The notes under the pieces were generated by a model. That model was not told the origin of the DNA, made no database searches, and saw only the letters and a program-made list of their open reading frames with translations. This document shows, piece by piece, positions 58,697 to 64,000 of a DNA stretch of 64,000 nt. Origin of the DNA: Sisyra terminalis (lineage: Eukaryota; Arthropoda; Insecta; Neuroptera; Sisyridae); NCBI GenBank assembly GCA_958496175.1, contig OY292278.1:26846001-26910000 (forward strand). Direction: 5' to 3'. The translations under genes were made by a program, and so were the position numbers. Each line of letters opens with the position of its first letter. Position 1 is the first letter of the stretch.

Positions 58697-58895
58697 ATTC
58701 GAATCAAAGAGATTATATGACAAACAATCTCTTTGATTCGAATACAATGATTTCTACTGAATTCTTTGAATACGAATGTATTCAAGCCTGCGCAACGTAA
58801 GTTTCTGCCTGTAGTTGCATGAAGAATTCGAAAGCACTCATAGCGAATCTAGCATTCAGTATTCGAAAGCAAGGATTCATGACTTGGATTCGAAT
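58697..58895. repeat. Hairpin and cluster of ATTCGAA motifs
   Basis: ATTCGAATCAAAGAGATT (58697-58714) and its exact complement (58726-58743) form an 18-bp perfect stem with an 11-bp loop. Four more ATTCGAA/TTCGAAT motifs or close variants follow up to 58895 (GAATTCGAAAGC, GTATTCGAAAGC, GGATTCGAATAC). It lies 3' of the secreted-protein gene. Function unknown. Confidence 0.6.
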
Positions 58896-59009
58896 ACATA
58901 AAATAGATTTATTCGGTCCAACACACTATTTTTGTATTGCTGATTTTACCTCCAATATTTCATGTTCTTTTCAAGTAATTTTTGAGAAATTTTTTATTTC
59001 AAATTCAGC

Positions 59010-59019
59010 TTTATTTATT
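59010..59019 (-). terminator. Poly(A) signals of the secreted-protein gene
   Basis: On the minus strand two overlapping AATAAA hexamers (AATAAATAAA) lie 16-25 bp after the TAA stop of the gene, a close but usable cleavage and polyadenylation signal. Confidence 0.65.
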
Positions 59020-59034
59020 TCATTTTTTTTTTCA

Positions 59035-59812
59035 CTATAATTGTAACGTACAGTTTTGCATTTGGTCAACAAAATTTAAGTAAGAGCTATAATTATCTTC
59101 GGCATATTGCGTCAAGTCATTGATCGTTTTATTCTGTAGTGTTTCTCCTCTTTCCTGAACTCGTCCCAAATAAACACTTAGCCGAACTGTTGCTTTTTGT
59201 TCATCGTCCGACAAAGTTTTCCAAGTATCCTTAACGCAAGTCTCGAAATTCTCCCAATCACCATACCAAGATTTAAAACAATCGCTTACAATTTCTCTTT
59301 CCTGAGAGTTTTCCTTTAAAATTAACGTAAGGTAGTGCGAAATATATCGATCATAGCCAACTATGGCACTATCAAACTCGATCCATAAATCTTGAAAATG
59401 ATAGCGCGAACCTTTTAGGGCTCTCATCATAGCATTGTTGACCTCTTTTTGGCATTCGTTTCCATTTTTCACCACTGTCGAATTCAACTCTGTTTCGTAG
59501 CTAACGTCAATATTCATTGCGGCTGAATAAGCCACTAAAAAGGCCTCATTAATATAGTTGTTAATTATGGACATTACACTTCCATCAATCACATCTTGCG
59601 ATAAAATCCGTTGAATATGACTACTTTCAATCTCAAACTGGTTGATGGTCGCTTTATCAGCATCATTCATCGACTGGCTAATCGCCTAAAAAATAACATT
59701 TTACATTTACTCCATTAGTACTACTTCAGAATCAATAATACTACAAAAAAATTCTCACCTGATTCAAACAAAGAACTATGAGGAAACTTAACCAAATTAT
59801 TAACACTTTCAT
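59035..59812 (-). CDS. Secreted four-cysteine protein, two exons
   Basis: Exon 1 is 59812-59759 (18 codons), the intron 59758-59686 (GTGAGAATTT...ATTTTTTAG, 73 bp) and exon 2 59685-59035; product 234 residues. Residues 1-18 (MKVLIIWLSFLIVLCLNQ) are a clear signal peptide with cleavage expected shortly after (AISQS). The mature chain of about 210 residues is acidic and probably helical. It has four cysteines (NECQKE, SDCFKSW, ETCVKDT, QNCTLQL) that could form two disulphides, and N-glycosylation sequons (NST, NKT, NYS, NCT). The size and four-cysteine helical layout recall dipteran TsetseEP/DUF725-type secreted proteins, but I cannot confirm homology. The start has a perfect GCCACC Kozak context; an in-frame ATG 10 codons upstream would put a polar leader before the signal peptide and is less likely. 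The frame is intact with no stops, in contrast to all surrounding DNA. Confidence 0.82.
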
Positions 59813-59860
59813 GGTGGCCTTTACGTGATTCAAATGAAACATAGTATCTCTGGAAACATT

Positions 59861-59886
59861 TTATCGTAAAATGATAAGAATTATCA
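59861..59886 (-). promoter_or_regulatory. Paired GATA motif and TATA-like box upstream of the secreted-protein gene
   Basis: TGATAAGAATTATCA at 59872-59886 holds two GATA sites facing each other three bases apart. A third (CGATAAAA, minus strand) at about 59861-59869 could double as a weak TATA box. They lie 50-75 bp upstream of the ATG. GATA factors are established drivers of gut and fat-body genes in insects; the tissue inference here is mine. Confidence 0.5.
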
Positions 59887-60460
59887 AATAAATTTAAATA
59901 AAATCAAAACTAAATTCGATTCTTTAGAATTTGTACCGAATAAATTTATTGTTAGGAAAAATATTTTATTTTTTATTATAATCCGACAAGTAAAATTCAT
60001 CCGGAAATACTCCGATGTTTATATTTAATTTTACACTTCAGAAAATAAACGCTTTTTATTCAATATTGGATTGAAATTCCTTAAACAGTCATTTCAATTT
60101 TGTATATTAAGAATCGCAATTGATGGATAAACAACCCTTAGTACATAAGGAGGAAGTATCTCAAATTGTTTAAAATGTGATCTGGGATAAACGGAAATCA
60201 AAAGGAAGAATGGAACTAGAACTATAAAGGAAGAACTAATAGCACTGTAATGACCATGAAAAAAAAAACGAACAGAACCAATATCCAGCAAATCAACTAA
60301 GGAAGCTTATCATTTTGGAAAAACGAAAAACGAAGAGCTTTCAAGAATAGGCATTGCAGGAAGAAGAAATACATTCGTGTTAGAAAGTTGTAGTAGGAGC
60401 AATAAAGACATTTCACGGAATAATTTTTAATAGATTAGTTTGCTTAAATTATTTATTCCA
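59887..60460. other. Upstream region of secreted-protein gene, otherwise unannotated
   Basis: AT-rich, no second gene. The 65-codon minus frame at 60094-60291 shows a hydrophobic stretch but no supporting start or splice context. Confidence 0.4.
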
Positions 60461-60465
60461 GCGAT

Positions 60466-60565
60466 TTTTTTAATTGTTAATTACGTCGCTTTATAACTAC
60501 TAAGATCTTTAGTGACTCTTGGGTTAAGAAAAATCCTTAATCGAGAAATTTCTAAAATTTGGAGA
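60466..60565 (-). mobile_element. tRNA-derived SINE, copy E (3' half)
   Basis: On the minus strand it reads TTTCTCGATTAAGGATTTTT, TTAACCCAAGAGTCACTAAA, CTTAGTAGTTATAAAGCGAC and AATTAAAAAAA, the body and tail of copies B and C. The tRNA head is missing. Confidence 0.75.
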
Positions 60566-60910
60566 GGAGAGGTATAAGGTGGTATGGAGGTATCAGTTTC
60601 TGTTTGTAACTTAAAAAATAATAAAATTAGACCTTTCTATGTAAAACTGATGAATGAAAACATAATTTTTGTGTACATAATCGAGAAATATATCATTGGA
60701 AAGAATTTCAAAACCTATTAAATAAGTTTCCTTACATTTTTTTGTACAATTCAATAAATCAAAATATAAAATTATTTCTTTATGGGTTATTAAAGTATAA
60801 GTATTTTTGAATGCAAGCAATTATTTTTATTATTATAACATCTTCATTCTGTCAATAAGTGACCCAGATGTTGTCGCATACTAGATTGCAAAGAGTCTTG
60901 TGTCTGAGTC

Positions 60911-61535
60911 TAGTGTCCGACCGAAACTGGTTTTTTCGGCCGAAATCGAAACTTCCTTATAAGTTCATGTTTTCGTAGAAGATAAGTTAATTATTATAAA
61001 ATTATTATTCGATGATTCCTTGATCGAAATCATTCGAATCTCGTAGCGAGCAAATTTTCGATATTTCTCGATTTACGGATTTTATTAACCCTAGAGTAAC
61101 TAAATATTTTGACAGTTATAGGCAACAGTAATAAATAATTGCAAAAAAAAAGTTAGAAAAGAAAATTTATTTTTACCTAATTTTTTAGGTACCCAAAACA
61201 AAAAATACTCATTCTTACATCTTAAGAAGAAAATGATTTCTCCTATACTTAGGTCAGTTTTCTTTCAAACTGAAACAAAAAAATTTAGAGCTTCATGCTT
61301 CATACAACTATGCATGAAAAATAATATTAATGAACTGTTAACTGATAACTGATAATAAGAACAGTATTTATAATTAAGGGATCTAATATTATAAGTGAAA
61401 AACAATAATTCCTCATCATTTTCATCTCGCAAATTTAGTTTCGGTTTCAGTTGTCATTTCGGCTTGACAACAGCCGAAACTCGTTTTTTTCCGAAACTAG
61501 ACTGAAATCGAAACCGAAAATTTTGTCAAGCACTA
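60911..61535. mobile_element. MITE (TAGTGTCCGACCGAAA family), full-length with nested SINE
   Basis: The left end is TAGTGTCCGACCGAAACTGG; the right end CGAAAATTTTGTCAAGCACTA is a degenerate inverted complement. Several internal TTTCGG/CCGAAA motifs face each other. CTAGTGT occurs at both boundaries and might be the target duplication. Related pieces: 6773, 30350-30680 and the palindrome core 42580-43630. The middle (61030-61152) is a SINE. Confidence 0.65.
61030..61152 (+). mobile_element. tRNA-derived SINE, copy D, inside a MITE
   Basis: B-box remnant ATTCGAATCTCG, then TTTTCGATATTTCTCGATTTA, TTAACCCTAGAGTAACTAAATA, ACAGTTATAGGCAACAGTAA and an A9 end at about 61141-61149. The A-box part is degraded. 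Confidence 0.75.
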
Positions 61536-61827
61536 GTGTTGGCACATTAAAACTTTAATTTTATCGTTATTAATAGTTTCTACAAACGTTGTAGATTAAA
61601 GACTGCAAATGTTGCTTTCCGTAATATTTTAAGTATGTTAATTTCCTGTAAATAGAATGCAATCATTTATCAGAAAGTAATTCCTTAATATTTTAGAAAA
61701 TAAATTTGCATCTCATTTAAAAAGAAACTTTCTTAGAAAACTTCAGTTAAGGTTTAAATATATAGACTTTTGTTTTTTCTTCCGAATTGAGTATTAAAGA
61801 ACCCAAACGAGATCTCAGACATTATAT

Positions 61828-62000
61828 TGTTGCGGACTCAAGATTTGATTGAAAGAGAAATGAATGTGTTTATGTTTGCGATCTGACGTCTGAGCTCCCA
61901 ATGAGCACCAAGTGATTGGTAATACCGCTACTTGGCGTGCATTTCCAGTCAAACGTTAAAAAGTAAACAAAAATAACAAACTAAACAACGAAATATAATG
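61828..62000 (+). repeat. Dispersed repeat, paired with 19793-19965
   Basis: Shares GACTCAAGATTTGATT, GCGATCTGACGTCTGAGCTCC and AAGTAAACAAAAATAACAAAC with the first copy. Confidence 0.7.
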
Positions 62001-63685
62001 AAATATGATCTGGAATAATCGAAATCAAGAGTTTTTTTTTAAAAAAAAGTAAAGTCCACAATTAAATTTTGGGTGGACTTTTCTGGAAAGAAAAAGTTCT
62101 CGACAATATATTTTTCTAGAAACATGTTTGAACCCATGTATCGTATAAAGAGTTGACAACCTGTTACAAGACAATTAATGAGTTAATAGACTATTAGTTA
62201 ATTATTTAACAACGACCAGTTCCAAGTGACTAATTAAACATTGAAATAAACTATTGTTGAGCTATAAATAAATTAGTACAATAAGAATGTAATTTATGTA
62301 CTTTCAGAATTACTTATGTATTAAATCCAAAACTGCCCCAAATGTTTCATATGCTGAAACTATGCTAGATACTTTATCTTAAGATAAATACTGTATATAC
62401 TGTAAAATAATCAAATTGGGCTTAAGATAGTTTGAGTCTCAGTACTGTTATTTTGATTATAAAAAGTTGATGAGCCAACTTAACATAATTTTGTCCTTTA
62501 AAAAAATCTTATGCAATTCAATAACAAACTCGTATTTCTGTTATATTAAATAATTAAGAAATATAACAAGTTACCGTGGAAAACCAACAATTGCTAAATG
62601 AAAACAGAAGAAGGAAACTAAAAACAATTATTAGCTCTACCACTATCAAGTAAAGCTTTTGGTAAATATTAGTTCTAGAAACGAACAAAGATATAACTTA
62701 TTTTCGTAAACAGGGATGATTAATGGTTCATTTGTTTTGCAACGTAATAGTGCAATTTAAGCTAATAAATATCAAGCAATGGCTATCAAACACAACCGAA
62801 AAACAAAAGAGAAAATAAAAAACAAAACAAAAAAATAACAAAAAGGATAAAATCATGATTTTTCCCAAGTACATGTGGTGATTCTAAGTGGTTCAAGGTA
62901 TCTTCTGTAATATTTAGGACAAACAATCCTTGAATATGTTATGCTTGAACATGAAAGATAAAAATTGAAAATTTACTCACCAAGGAAAAATGTAACACAC
63001 ATATAATTAATCTTTATAAGTTAAGTTATAATTTATTCTAGTACATGAAGCTTCGCAACAATTACTGTAAAGCACATTAATTGATCATAATGGATTTATT
63101 TACAATTCAGAGACAACTTGAGCTCAAGTTTATATGATGGAATAAAGGATAGAGGACAGGGGCAATTGTAATGGAAGTTTAATTAGTGAATTGATTTTAA
63201 TATTTCTAAATCAAAGCCTCATGTGATTTAACATACAATTCAAATAATTACTTCAATAAAACCGCAAAGTTCTCAAAGGTTTACCTAAACAGATATATTG
63301 TATTGGTATTGGCTTTATCTTTAGAAGTTAGAAAGCACCGACTACCGAATACTGTATTGTTAGTAAAGGTTATTTTATTTGTCAGGTTATAAGAAAACAA
63401 GTGACTCATTGTCGAAGAATCGACCATATTCTATTGGATTAATGAATTCGGATGCTTCAGTACCTTCTAGTTAGACGATGAATATTCAAAAGGTTCAAAT
63501 ACCACACGGATTCAATACTGCACGCTCCACAAAATACACTAAGATCTTAAGACGTTTCTTGGAATTTTAGATACTATCTCGAATATTTTTTCTTTTAGTA
63601 AGCTATGTACATATTTGAGATATATCTCCTTTAAAATATCACAAACAACTATTCTATTTTAAAAATTTAATTTATATGTGTAAAG
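62001..63685. other. Unannotated AT-rich DNA
   Basis: No gene. A small inverted repeat AAAGTCCAC...GTGGACTTTTC lies at 62050-62085. Confidence 0.4.
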
Positions 63686-63689
63686 AATA

Positions 63690-64000
63690 AACGTTACGAG
63701 TACTTGATTATTAAGCCCGATACCACTCTTATCCGGGTCATTGTAAGCCTTAAAATTTTAGCAGTTATGTTCAGGAAAGGTTTTCCCATCATTCTCTTGT
63801 TATATTTTTGCCCAACGGTGTTAATCTATGTAAGTGGCAAGTATTCATATTATTCCAAGAGTGCCTTTTGTAAACTATAAAGACCCCACTGACTCTGGAA
63901 CAATGATGTCAGAGTTCCTCGATAAATAAAGACATCTCTACTTTCATTACCTAGTATATCCTTATGACCAGGCACCCACTCCAACTTTGTTTCTTCTAGC
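63690..64000 (-). mobile_element. RNase H-type non-LTR retrotransposon, runs off the window edge
   Basis: The minus strand from the right edge reads KLEWVPGHKDILGNESRDVF (RNase H C-terminal motif WVPGHK.I.GNE), then IYRGTLTSLFQSQ before a stop. In a second frame it continues as MMGKPFLNITAKILRL and MTRIRVVSGLI, matching MMGKPLQKLTTEILGL of the copy at 890-1285. The upstream part lies beyond 64000, so completeness cannot be judged. Confidence 0.78.

Overview
This is an AT-rich, gene-poor stretch of animal genome, most likely insect. Short GT-AG introns of about 73 bp, signal-peptide genes and a relic fauna of Jockey-type and RNase H-bearing non-LTR retrotransposons, Tc1, pogo, hAT, P-element and Helitron sequences all point that way. 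The P-element relic and the four-cysteine secreted protein would fit a fly, but the order cannot be fixed from this window. No bacterial features (operons, ribosome binding sites, CRISPR) are present. Most long ORFs are chance frames in AT-rich or transposon DNA.

Only two kinds of gene look intact. (1) At 59035-59812 (minus) a two-exon gene encodes a 234-residue secreted protein with four cysteines in the mature chain, a strong Kozak start, a paired GATA motif just upstream and a poly(A) signal just downstream. (2) A tiny two-exon gene encodes a 40-residue secreted peptide ending in Gly. It occurs twice, at 42008-42203 (plus) and 43982-44176 (minus), because it sits in the arms of a large imperfect palindrome at 40400-45842. 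Each arm is about 2.4 kb. Its outer end is a piece of Helitron helicase, followed by a dispersed repeat, the peptide gene and one end of a MITE; the centre is about 570 bp.

The rest is layered mobile DNA. 1-9 kb: RNase H retrotransposon scrap, long-inverted-repeat element, Tc1 remnant abutting a dead hAT transposase, hAT MITE. 10-18 kb: tRNA-derived SINE, MITE, 5'-truncated Jockey element, several RT/RNase H scraps. 20-26 kb: 1.2 kb repeat with terminal inverted repeats, P-element transposase relic, MITE with a nested insert, repeat with a nested Tc1 element. 27-40 kb: fragment of a possible repeat-associated protein, RNase H copy, hAT MITE with a perfect 8-bp target duplication, SINEs, small fold-back. 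40-46 kb: the palindrome, then a non-LTR scrap. 47-58 kb: pogo-like MITE, two loci of a roughly 140-bp tandem repeat, another SINE, another MITE. 59-64 kb: the secreted-protein gene, SINEs, a MITE carrying a SINE, and another RNase H copy running off the right edge.

All homology calls were made by reading translated motifs and aligning repeats by eye. No database search was run, and boundaries of repeats without target duplications are approximate.
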